Notes under the pieces: model-generated
What the model saw: the letters and a program-made list of their open reading frames with translations, nothing else
Database searches by the model: none
What the model was told of the DNA's origin: nothing
In this document: positions 16,571 to 23,007 of the stretch, in pieces
Numbering within the stretch: the stretch's first letter is position 1
How the letters are laid out: each line of letters starts with the position of its first letter
DNA from: CADCWN01 sp046328475
GTDB lineage: Bacteria; Chloroflexota; Chloroflexia; Thermomicrobiales; CADCWN01
Direction of reading: 5' to 3'
NCBI GenBank assembly: GCA_046328475.1
Contig: JAXLWN010000012.1
Span: forward strand, 65,280-129,279
Length of the DNA: 64,000 nucleotides
Program-made: the position numbers and the translations under genes

Positions 16571-16619
16571 AGGGTAGCAAGGGGATCGGGCGATTGTCAA
16601 TGCGTCGGATCAATCCGAC
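16571..16619 (-). promoter_or_regulatory. Promoter and 16-bp palindrome upstream of leader ORF
   Basis: Minus-strand -35 TTGACA (16600-16595), 18-bp spacer, weak -10 TACCCT (16576-16571). Just upstream is the palindrome GTCGGAT-CA-ATCCGAC (16604-16619), a candidate operator. It could instead belong to the 3' end of the DCoH-VOC gene ending at 16640. Confidence 0.45.
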
Positions 16620-16639
16620 TCGAGGAGTGGTTGGGGTGT

Positions 16640-17308
16640 TCAGCCACGGCCTTTGGTGGTGGCGATGTCGGCTTCGTTGCCGGCGGCGTCGGCGAGGGTC
16701 CACCAGGAGGGGGCGTAGGTGTCGCGCACCAGGCGACCGCCTGCGGCGAGCGCGGCAGCGACGCGGGCCTCGGCCTGCTCGTAGGGGACCCAGACCGCGA
16801 CGTGGATCGCGCCGCCGCCGTCGGGGCGGGGCTGGTCCATGCCTTCGAACCAGAAGCCCGGGGCGCGGTTGCGCGGATCGACGAGGTCTTCGGCGGGGCT
16901 GTCGGGGCGTGGCACGTAGCCGAGGACCGCCTGCCAGAAGGGCATGACTTCAGCAGTGACGGTTGCGCCGGGGATGACCAGGAAGCTCTGGACCGACGAA
17001 GGATCGGCGGTGAGGCCCTGGTCGCGGGCGACCGTCGAGATCTGGCGGGCGAGTTCGACATCGAGTTGGGTCATGCCGTAGTAGTCATCTCCAGTCGTGA
17101 GCAGGCGCACGGTGACGCCATCTGGCCGCAGGTCGATGTCGGGCGGGTGGTTAGCGACGCCCGGCAGCGCGCCGATTGCCTGCACGAATCGGGCGCTCGC
17201 AGCGAATGAGGCGGTGGGGAAATAGGCGGTTGCGCCGTCGCCGAGTACGCGCCAATCTTCTGTGCCCTCGGATTCGTGGAATTGCTGCGGATTGAGCCGA
17301 TCGGTCAT
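16640..17308 (-). CDS. DCoH-like / VOC two-domain protein
   Basis: A 222-residue fusion. Residues ~14-100 resemble pterin-4a-carbinolamine dehydratase (PhhB/DCoH): ALPGVANHPPDIDLRPDGVT, then GMTQLDVELARQIS. The first active-site His region is present as NHPP, but the second His expected in the LTTHD motif is Gly (LLTTGDD), so classical dehydratase activity is doubtful. Residues ~110-220 form a VOC (glyoxalase/dioxygenase superfamily) domain: VMPFWQAVLGY, IHVAVWVPYEQAEARVAAAL, WWTLADAAGNEADI. Such fusions are known in actinobacteria, function unclear. The start at 17308 has GAGGAGGG. A LexA-like palindrome lies 29 bases upstream. Confidence 0.75.
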   Translation of the reverse strand: MTDRLNPQQFHESEGTEDWRVLGDGATAYFPTASFAASARFVQAIGALPGVANHPPDIDLRPDGVTVRLLTTGDDYYGMTQLDVELARQISTVARDQGLTADPSSVQSFLVIPGATVTAEVMPFWQAVLGYVPRPDSPAEDLVDPRNRAPGFWFEGMDQPRPDGGGAIHVAVWVPYEQAEARVAAALAAGGRLVRDTYAPSWWTLADAAGNEADIATTKGRG

Positions 17309-17334
17309 GCAACCCTCCTCGGTTGAGGTACAAT

Positions 17335-17350
17335 AAGAACATGTGTTCTT
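17335..17350 (-). promoter_or_regulatory. Second LexA-like (SOS) box
   Basis: AAGAACA-TG-TGTTCTT, a perfect 7-bp-arm palindrome containing GAACATGTGTTC, which fits the Gram-positive LexA consensus GAAC-R-N-R-Y-GTTC. It overlaps the likely promoter of the DCoH-VOC gene. The core differs from the box at 1047-1060 only in the N4 middle. Confidence 0.6.
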
Positions 17351-17410
17351 GCGGCAGTGTCGCCGAGTTTGGGGAGGTGTGCAAGGGGGAGGATGATCCG
17401 TGGCAGGAGA

Positions 17411-17480
17411 GCCCAAAGGCTGAAGCCTGGGGCTGGGGGCGACTGCGGTCGCCGCAAAGCCCGCCTGCGCGGGCTCGACA
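17411..17480. repeat. Dispersed triple-hairpin intergenic element
   Basis: Three short hairpins in a row: AGGCT-GA-AGCCT, GCGAC-TGCG-GTCGC and AGCCCGC-CTGC-GCGGGCT. The last resembles the end of the elements at 43-61 and 4729-4746 (CCGCCTGCGCGG core). It sits between the DCoH-VOC start and the end of the flavin reductase gene. Confidence 0.5.
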
Positions 17481-17503
17481 GGGGGCGGTGGTTCGGCAAC
17501 GTT

Positions 17504-18127
17504 TCAGGCTTTCGGTCGGACCATTTTGAAGGGGCCGCTGGCCTGGACGTAGTCGTCGCGGTAGCCCGCGCGCATGACGGGTTGGGCGGCGAGGAGGTCG
17601 AAGATGCCGTCGATCAGGTAGCGCGGATCGATGTGGACGCCGACGACCTGGCCGAGGACGAGATAGGTGTCGAGGGGCTTGCCTTCGATGGTGTGGAGGC
17701 GGATGACCTGGTTGAGCTTGCATTCGAGCGCGGCGGGCGCGGCGGCGACGCGCGGCGGGGCGACGAGGCGGCTGGGGGCTGCTTCCAGGCCGGCGAGGAT
17801 CATCTCGTTGGTCGCGGGGGAGACTTCGGCGGAGGTCTGGTTCATCGCTGCGGCGAGCGGTTGGGAGACGAAGTTAGCGACGAATTCCCCGGTGGCCTCG
17901 GCGTTGCGGACGCTGTCTTTGTAGCCCTCGCTGCTGAAGGCGATGATCGGTGGTGCGCCGCAGACGGCGTTGAAGAAGCTGTAGGGGGCGAGGTTGACCT
18001 GGCCGTCGCGGTCGATGGTCGAGATCCAGCCGATCGGGCGGGGGGCGACGATGGCTTTGAAGGGGTCGTGGGGGAGGCCGTGCCCGTTGGCGGTTTCGTA
18101 GAAGTAGGTTTCGGTTTGGATCGTCAT
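17504..18127 (-). CDS. Flavin reductase-like FMN-binding protein
   Basis: A 207-residue split-barrel flavoprotein of the flavin reductase-like family (also seen as the HpaC/NTA-oxidoreductase component type). Diagnostic segments are AIVAPRPIGWISTIDRDGQV, LAPYSFFNAVCGAPPIIAF and DSVRNAEATGEFVANFVS, which build the FMN site. It probably binds FMN and uses NAD(P)H, the partner oxygenase being unknown. ATG 18127 is the only plausible start. It follows the carboxymuconolactone decarboxylase-like gene on the same strand, separated by an AGGTT repeat tract; both may be one operon. A second member of the family lies at 37733-38305. Confidence 0.85.
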   Translation of the reverse strand: MTIQTETYFYETANGHGLPHDPFKAIVAPRPIGWISTIDRDGQVNLAPYSFFNAVCGAPPIIAFSSEGYKDSVRNAEATGEFVANFVSQPLAAAMNQTSAEVSPATNEMILAGLEAAPSRLVAPPRVAAAPAALECKLNQVIRLHTIEGKPLDTYLVLGQVVGVHIDPRYLIDGIFDLLAAQPVMRAGYRDDYVQASGPFKMVRPKA

Positions 18128-18167
18128 GACTTGCTCCTCTAATAGAGGGTTTGCTCGTGTACGAGAG

Positions 18168-18219
18168 ACGGTTCGAAGGTTTGAAGGTTCAAAGGTTCGA
18201 CCTCCAAAGCCTGCACCTT
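18168..18219. repeat. AAGGTT-type tandem repeat between CMD and flavin reductase genes
   Basis: GGTTCGAAGGTTTGAAGG, then TTCAAAGGTTCG: GGTT recurs every 7-8 bases. It abuts the CMD stop codon (18219). The same text recurs, inverted and paired, at 35065-35126. Confidence 0.65.
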
Positions 18220-18611
18220 CAGTCGGCTGCGCTGTCGAGTTCGGCGAAGATCTTGCGCGCGATGCGGATGGCGTCGAGCGCGGCGGGGACGCCGCAGTAG
18301 ACCGAGGCGTGGATGAAGATTTCGCGCATCTCGTCGCGGGTGACGCCGTTGGTGAGCGCGCCGCGGATGTGGAGTTCGAGTTCGTGGGGGCGATTGAGCG
18401 CGGTGAGCATGACGAGGTTGAGCATGCTGCGCGTCTTGCGCTCCAGGCCGGGACGACCCCAGACAGCTCCCCAGGCGTATTCGGTGATCAACTCCTGGAA
18501 GGGGCGGTTGAAGTCGTCGGCGGTCTGGAGCGAGCGGTCGACGTAGTCGGCCCCGACGACTTCGCGGCGGATGGCGAGGCCGGTGTCGAAGAGGTCCTTG
18601 CGGGTGGTCAT
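18219..18611 (-). CDS. Carboxymuconolactone decarboxylase-like protein
   Basis: A 130-residue all-helical protein of the PcaC/AhpD-like family. Motifs: RSMLNLVMLTALNRPHELEL and EMREIFIHASVYCGVPAALD, the latter matching the gamma-carboxymuconolactone decarboxylase helix. The true PcaC reaction (beta-ketoadipate pathway) is not supported by neighbours, since no other catabolic genes are present, so a broader role is possible. The start at 18611 has a GAGGAGGAAG site; a longer upstream reading to 18899 is rejected. It is the rightmost minus-strand gene of the block inserted in the dcw cluster, and faces murD divergently. Confidence 0.85.
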   Translation of the reverse strand: MTTRKDLFDTGLAIRREVVGADYVDRSLQTADDFNRPFQELITEYAWGAVWGRPGLERKTRSMLNLVMLTALNRPHELELHIRGALTNGVTRDEMREIFIHASVYCGVPAALDAIRIARKIFAELDSAAD

Positions 18612-18887
18612 CGGGTCTTCCTCCTCTTGCGGGATCGGTGGGCGATCCCCTGAGTGTAACTGTATCAGGCGATGGGGTGGACTCCAAACGACATGCAGGG
18701 AGCGATGAGCGGAGCAGGTAATGATGAGAGGACGGGGATAGCACATCTGTTTGGCTGTCAATCTGGCAAATCTGGGCCCAAATTGCTTGCATGCGGTCAG
18801 TGCGCGGGGTACAATGCGTACGTACATAGCGGCGGCCCGCCAGCCCCGCTGGTTCGATCCGCCAACCGACCCGGAGGGGTAGGCACT

Positions 18888-20300
18888 ATGTCCCCACAAG
18901 CACTCTCTCCCACCCTATTCGCAGGCAAGCGGGCGCTGGTGATGGGCCTCGGCATCCACGGCGGTGGCCTGGGCGTGGCCCGTTTCCTGGCGACGCACGG
19001 CGCGGCTGTGACCGTGACCGATCTGCGCGGTGCCGAGTTGCTGGCCGAGCCGATGGCGCGGCTGGCCGATTTGCCGATCCGCTATGTGCTCGGCGAACAC
19101 CGGGAGGAAGATTTCACCGACACCGATCTGGTCGTGCGGAACCCGGCGGTGCCGCGCGAGTCGCCGTTGCTGGCGGCGGCGCGGGCGGCGGGTGTGCCGA
19201 TCGAGATGGAGATGAGCCTCTTCTTCCGCTATTGCCCCGCGCCGATCATCGGCGTGACCGGCACGAAGGGGAAGACGACGACCACGAGCCTCTGCGCGGC
19301 GATGCTGACGGCGTGGCGCGCGGACGCGGTCGTGGCCGGGAACATGGGCATCTCGGCACTCGAACAGCTCGATGCGATCACCCCGGAGACGCCGGTGGTG
19401 ATCGAGTTGTCGTCGTGGCAACTGGAGGGGCTGGCCGAGTATGGCCTCAGCCCGCAGATCGCGCTGGTGACGAACCTCTCGCCCGATCACCTCAATCGCT
19501 ACGCGACGATGGACGATTACGCCGAGGCGAAGCGGGGGATCGTGCGCGGGCAGAGCGCGCGGGACGTGGCGATCCTGAATCGCGACGATCCCGTGATCTG
19601 GGGCTTCCGCGAGGCGACGGCGGCGCGCGTGGTGCCGTACGGGATGCGCGGTGAGGGGGGCGACGAGGCCTGGCTGAGCGACGAGCTGCTGCACTGGCGG
19701 CTCGGCGACACGCAGTGGTCCGCGCCGCGCGCCAGCCTGCGCCTGCCGGGTGCGCACAATGCGATCAATGCGCTGGCGGCGGGACTGGCGGCGCTGCTGC
19801 GCGGTGCGCCCTTCGCGGCGGTCGAGCATGGGTTGGCGTCGTTCGCCGGAGTCAAGGACCGACTCGAATCGCTCGGCGAGGTCGATGGCGTTGAGTACAT
19901 CAACGATACGACCGCGACCGCCCCGGCGGCGGCGGCGGCGGCGCTGCGCGCGATGACGAAGCCGACCGTGCTGATCGCCGGTGGTTCGGAGAAGCACACC
20001 GATTTCGCGGAGTTCGCGGCGGTGGCCGCGAGCGTGCCGAAGGCGATCGTGCTGCTCGGCGGGGATTCGCTGGAGCGGTTGACGCGGGCGTTGCTCGACG
20101 CGGGGCTCGACCCGGCGCGGCTGCACCGTGCGGCGGAGAGCATGGAAGAAGCGGTGCAGTGGGCGCGCGGTCTGGCCGCGCCGGGCGACGTGGTGCTGCT
20201 GTCGCCCGCCTGCGCCTCGTTCGGGATGTTCCGCAACGAGTTTCATCGTGGCGAGAAGTTCCGGGAGGCCGTGGCGGGGCTGGCGAGGGGCGGCGGATGA
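18888..20300 (+). CDS. murD: UDP-MurNAc-L-Ala-D-Glu ligase MurD
   Basis: A 470-residue cytoplasmic Mur ligase that adds D-Glu to UDP-MurNAc-L-Ala. N-terminal Rossmann-like uracil-binding domain (LVMGLGIHGGGLGVARFL), ATP-binding domain with P-loop GVTGTKGKTTTTSL and NLSPDHLNRYATMDDYAEAK, and C-terminal domain (LPGAHNAINALAAGL, INDTTATAPAAA, LLSPACASFGMFRNEFHRGE). The start at 18888 is chosen for its GGAGGGGTAGG site; the longer frame reading from 18672 has no site. First gene of the second dcw segment. Its stop overlaps a candidate ftsW start (ATGA). UDP-MurNAc-tripeptide formation would still need MurE, which is not in this window. Confidence 0.96.
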   Translation: MSPQALSPTLFAGKRALVMGLGIHGGGLGVARFLATHGAAVTVTDLRGAELLAEPMARLADLPIRYVLGEHREEDFTDTDLVVRNPAVPRESPLLAAARAAGVPIEMEMSLFFRYCPAPIIGVTGTKGKTTTTSLCAAMLTAWRADAVVAGNMGISALEQLDAITPETPVVIELSSWQLEGLAEYGLSPQIALVTNLSPDHLNRYATMDDYAEAKRGIVRGQSARDVAILNRDDPVIWGFREATAARVVPYGMRGEGGDEAWLSDELLHWRLGDTQWSAPRASLRLPGAHNAINALAAGLAALLRGAPFAAVEHGLASFAGVKDRLESLGEVDGVEYINDTTATAPAAAAAALRAMTKPTVLIAGGSEKHTDFAEFAAVAASVPKAIVLLGGDSLERLTRALLDAGLDPARLHRAAESMEEAVQWARGLAAPGDVVLLSPACASFGMFRNEFHRGEKFREAVAGLARGGG

Positions 20301-21631
20301 GGGAGGTCGGAAGTCGCCGGGAACCCACCGCAGTGGGTGGGGAAGTCGGAAGTATGGCATTCGGCGCGGCGCTGCCTGCGGCGGGGCGGGCGATGCCGCG
20401 TCCCGCGAGGCGGCGGCGGTCGCTGCTGGCGCTGCTCTCGACGCGAGGGATGCACGAGCCCGATTACGGGCTGCTGGTGACGCTGGCGGCGCTGGTCGTC
20501 TTCGGCACGGTGATGATTTTCAGTGCGACCTTCGCGATTTACCTGCCCGATGGCGGCGGTGGCACTTTCTACTTCCTGAAGAAGCAGGTCGGGTGGCTGC
20601 TGCTCGGCGGGTTTGGGTTCCTGGTGATGTCGCGGATCGACTATCACTTCTGGCGGGCGTATTCGATCCCGGCGCTGGCGGGCGCGCTCGGGTTGCTGAT
20701 GCTGGTGATGGTGCCGGGGCTTGGCGTGGCGGGCGGTGGCGCGCACCGCTGGCTCAATCTCGGGCCAATCCCGCAGTTCCAGCCGAGCGAACTGGCGAAG
20801 ATGGCGCTGATCCTCTATCTGGCCGACTGGCTGACGAAGCGCGGCCCGCGCCTGGGGACATGGTTACTCGGGGTGATGCCATTTTCGGTCATCCTGGGCG
20901 GCATGATCTTCCTGGTGATGCTGGAGCCGGACCTCGGCACGTCGTTCCTGCTGGCGATCATCGGGATCACGATGCTGCTGGTGGCGGGGGCGAATCTGCG
21001 CCAGTTCGCGCTGTATATCGGGCTGGGGGCGGCGGCGTTCATGGTGCTGGCGCTCGGTGCGACGTACCGCCGCGAGCGGCTGGCGCTTTTCATGAAGTCG
21101 GACCAGGAACTGTATCTCATTGATGGTGGGTGGCAGTTGATCCAGGCTCGCCTGTCGTTCGGGTCGGGCGGCTTCTTCGGCGTGGGGCTGGGGGCGAGTC
21201 GGTTGAAGTATGGCTGGTTGCCTGCAGCGCACACCGACGCGATCTTCGCCGTGATCGGCGAGGAACTGGGTTTCCTCGGCTGCGCCTTTCTGCTGGGACT
21301 GTTCCTGATCCTGGCAATTCGCGGCTATCGCGTGGTGCTGCGCGCGGCCGATCCGTTCGGGGCGCTGCTGGCGACCGGGATCGTTTCCTGGATCGTGTTC
21401 CAGGCGATGATCAACCTGGGGGGCATCACCACGGCGATCCCGTTCACCGGCGTGCCGCTGCCGTTCGTCTCCTACGGCGGCACGTCGCTCTGCGTGGTGA
21501 TGGCGGCGGCGGGGGTGCTGGTGAACATCTCGCGGCAGACAACCGAAGTGGGAAGTGGGAAGTCGGAAGTGGGAAGGAAGAAGCGCAGGGCGAGGGCGCA
21601 AGCCGTGCCTGGCAAGACCACTATCAACTAA
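20297..21631 (+). CDS. ftsW: Lipid II polymerase FtsW (SEDS)
   Basis: A 444-residue SEDS-family membrane glycosyltransferase that polymerises septal peptidoglycan with FtsI. About ten membrane segments, with the signature NLGGITTAIPFTGVPLPFVS and SYGGTSL, and the conserved AHTDAIFAVIGEELGFLG. The start is uncertain. ATG 20297 overlaps the murD stop (ATGA coupling), but the first ~19 codons translate a tandem-repeat tract. ATG 20354 (MAFGAALPAAGRA) is an alternative. The C-terminal tail (TEVGSGKSEVGRKKRRARAQ) also translates a tandem repeat (21545-21575). No murG follows; a CvpA-like gene takes that place. Confidence 0.93.
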   Translation: MREVGSRREPTAVGGEVGSMAFGAALPAAGRAMPRPARRRRSLLALLSTRGMHEPDYGLLVTLAALVVFGTVMIFSATFAIYLPDGGGGTFYFLKKQVGWLLLGGFGFLVMSRIDYHFWRAYSIPALAGALGLLMLVMVPGLGVAGGGAHRWLNLGPIPQFQPSELAKMALILYLADWLTKRGPRLGTWLLGVMPFSVILGGMIFLVMLEPDLGTSFLLAIIGITMLLVAGANLRQFALYIGLGAAAFMVLALGATYRRERLALFMKSDQELYLIDGGWQLIQARLSFGSGGFFGVGLGASRLKYGWLPAAHTDAIFAVIGEELGFLGCAFLLGLFLILAIRGYRVVLRAADPFGALLATGIVSWIVFQAMINLGGITTAIPFTGVPLPFVSYGGTSLCVVMAAAGVLVNISRQTTEVGSGKSEVGRKKRRARAQAVPGKTTIN

Positions 21632-21656
21632 CTACTGGCAACTGGCAACTGGAGGT
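21543..21656 (+). repeat. Tandem repeats spanning the ftsW 3' end and the next leader
   Basis: GAAGTGGGAAGTGGGAAG with GTCGGAAGTGGGAAGG lies inside the ftsW coding end. GGCAACTGGCAACTGGAGG lies after the stop, and its final GGAGG is the ribosome binding site of the 21662 gene. The related GGTCGGAAGTCG text occurs at 20303-20350. Confidence 0.65.
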
Positions 21657-21661
21657 ATCAA

Positions 21662-22267
21662 ATGCCGACGTGGACGATTCCGCCGCTCTTTGTGCTCCTG
21701 CCGATTCTGGTCCTGGGGGTGATCACCGGGCTGCGGCGGGGCTGGAAGGATGAGGTGTGGGCCTGTGGCGGGCTGCTGATCACGGTCGCGATCGTGTCGC
21801 GGCCGGAGAGCGTGCTGCTGCCGACGTTGGAGCGGGTGATTAGCGTTTTTCTGCGCGCCGGGCAGGAGTTGATCGGGCGCGATACCAGCGGACCGTCGTT
21901 CGCCTTTTCGGAGAATGTGCGCCCCTGGGCGGTCGTCATGGCGTTTCTCGTCTTTGCGTCGCTGGCCTATTCGATCGGGCATTTGATCGGGAAGGGCGAG
22001 GTTGGCAAGGGACTTTGGAAGCTGCTTGGGGGGCTGGTCGGCGGGCTAAACTTCGTGATCGTCGCGGTCTGGCTGGCGACGCAAGTGCTCGCGAAGCGGC
22101 AGGATGGCTTGGCGCGGCTCACGCTCCCGTCGTTCCAGGGGCGCGATGTGGTCTTCGGTTCGCCGACCGCGAACAACGTGATGTCCTCCTGGCCGGGGCT
22201 GATTGGCATGCTCCTCGTCGTCATCCTGATCGTGGTGCTGCTGACCCGGGCGCGCGTCTGGCGCTGA
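21662..22267 (+). CDS. CvpA-like membrane protein
   Basis: A 201-residue inner-membrane protein with about four hydrophobic segments (near residues 6-24, 87-107, 121-143, 179-197). VITGLRRGWKDEVWACGGLL and KLLGGLVGGLNFVIVAVWL resemble the colicin V production protein family, where a Gly-rich first helix is followed by an acidic/basic turn. CvpA-family members affect envelope integrity in other bacteria, but the role here is unknown. ATG 21662 has GGAGGT at good spacing. It sits between ftsW and murC, where murG is usually found, and a terminator (22335-22355) follows, splitting the cluster transcriptionally. Confidence 0.6.
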   Translation: MPTWTIPPLFVLLPILVLGVITGLRRGWKDEVWACGGLLITVAIVSRPESVLLPTLERVISVFLRAGQELIGRDTSGPSFAFSENVRPWAVVMAFLVFASLAYSIGHLIGKGEVGKGLWKLLGGLVGGLNFVIVAVWLATQVLAKRQDGLARLTLPSFQGRDVVFGSPTANNVMSSWPGLIGMLLVVILIVVLLTRARVWR

Positions 22268-22309
22268 TGCGCGAGGGGCGATAGGCGTATACTTGGGGGC
22301 GGGGGCAGA

Positions 22310-22362
22310 CCTCACCCCGCCGCTGATGCGGCGACCCTCTCCTCGTAGGAGAGGGTTTGAGT
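22310..22362 (+). terminator. Dispersed element copy B acting as terminator
   Basis: Begins CCTCACCCCGCCGC like 3854 and 37600. It has a small CGCCGC/GCGGCG hairpin and then a perfect stem CCCTCTCCT-CGT-AGGAGAGGG (22335-22355) followed by TTTGAGTTT. It lies 68 bases after the CvpA-like stop and would end transcription from the ftsW side. Confidence 0.75.
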
Positions 22363-22414
22363 TTCTGTGTGATCAAGGTGGAAGCCAGACAGGATACCGC
22401 TAAGGCAGGGTAGT

Positions 22415-22996
22415 ATGACCGCTTCGCTCCGTTGGACATCGGCAGATCTCCTCAATCTCGCTGGAGATGGGAAGCTACGAGAGATCATCGATGGGGAGAT
22501 GTTCGTGTCGACGCAGCCACATCTCAATCACCAGATCCTGAGCGCGAATTTCGCCACCGAGTTCAATATCTGGGATCCACAGCGTCGTCACGGCGTTACC
22601 GCCATCGCGCCGGGTCTCGTCTTTGCTGATGACGATGATGTGGCACCAGATGTGATCTGGATTAGCAACGGGTTGCGCGCCGCTGCGGAGCGAGGCGGCA
22701 AGCTCGATGCTGCGCCGGAGATTGTGATCGAAATCCTCTCGCGAGGGAGCACGAATATCGCTCGTGACCGCGAGACGAAGCTGAAGCTCTACTCGCGCCG
22801 AGGTGCCGAGGAGTATTGGATTGCCGATTGGCCGCGCCATTGCGTAGAGGTTTACCGCCGCGATGGTCTGGCCCTGGTACTTGCTGCCGCGCTTGGGCCG
22901 GGCGATACGCTGACCAGCCCGTTGCTCCCGGATTTTGCTGTGCCGATTGATCGCCTTTTCCTGGGTATTCCATCCGGTGCCGACGGTGGCGAGTAG
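22415..22996 (+). CDS. Uma2-family protein (DUF820 / putative restriction-endonuclease-like fold)
   Basis: A 193-residue Uma2-family protein. Family features: REIIDGEMFVSTQPHLNHQI, VAPDVIWIS with the conserved Asp-Val, PEIVIEILSRGST, RETKLKLYSRRGAEEYWIAD. These match the PD-(D/E)XK nuclease-like core (acidic residues in APDVIWI, Glu in VIEIL, and Lys in TKLKLY). The biological role of Uma2 is not established; copies are abundant in Chloroflexota and cyanobacteria and are often isolated cargo. It lies between a terminator and murC, ends 11 bases before the murC start, and is therefore likely co-transcribed with murC. Confidence 0.85.
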   Translation: MTASLRWTSADLLNLAGDGKLREIIDGEMFVSTQPHLNHQILSANFATEFNIWDPQRRHGVTAIAPGLVFADDDDVAPDVIWISNGLRAAAERGGKLDAAPEIVIEILSRGSTNIARDRETKLKLYSRRGAEEYWIADWPRHCVEVYRRDGLALVLAAALGPGDTLTSPLLPDFAVPIDRLFLGIPSGADGGE

Positions 22997-23007
22997 CATG
23001 ATGCCGA

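Noticed and set aside
18845..18870. GGTTCGATCC looked like a tRNA T-loop
   Set aside because: No matching acceptor stem, D-arm or anticodon arm could be formed around it.
18672..18887. Extension of murD upstream to 18672
   Set aside because: The extra 72 residues have no counterpart in MurD, and the strong GGAGGGG site lies just before 18888.
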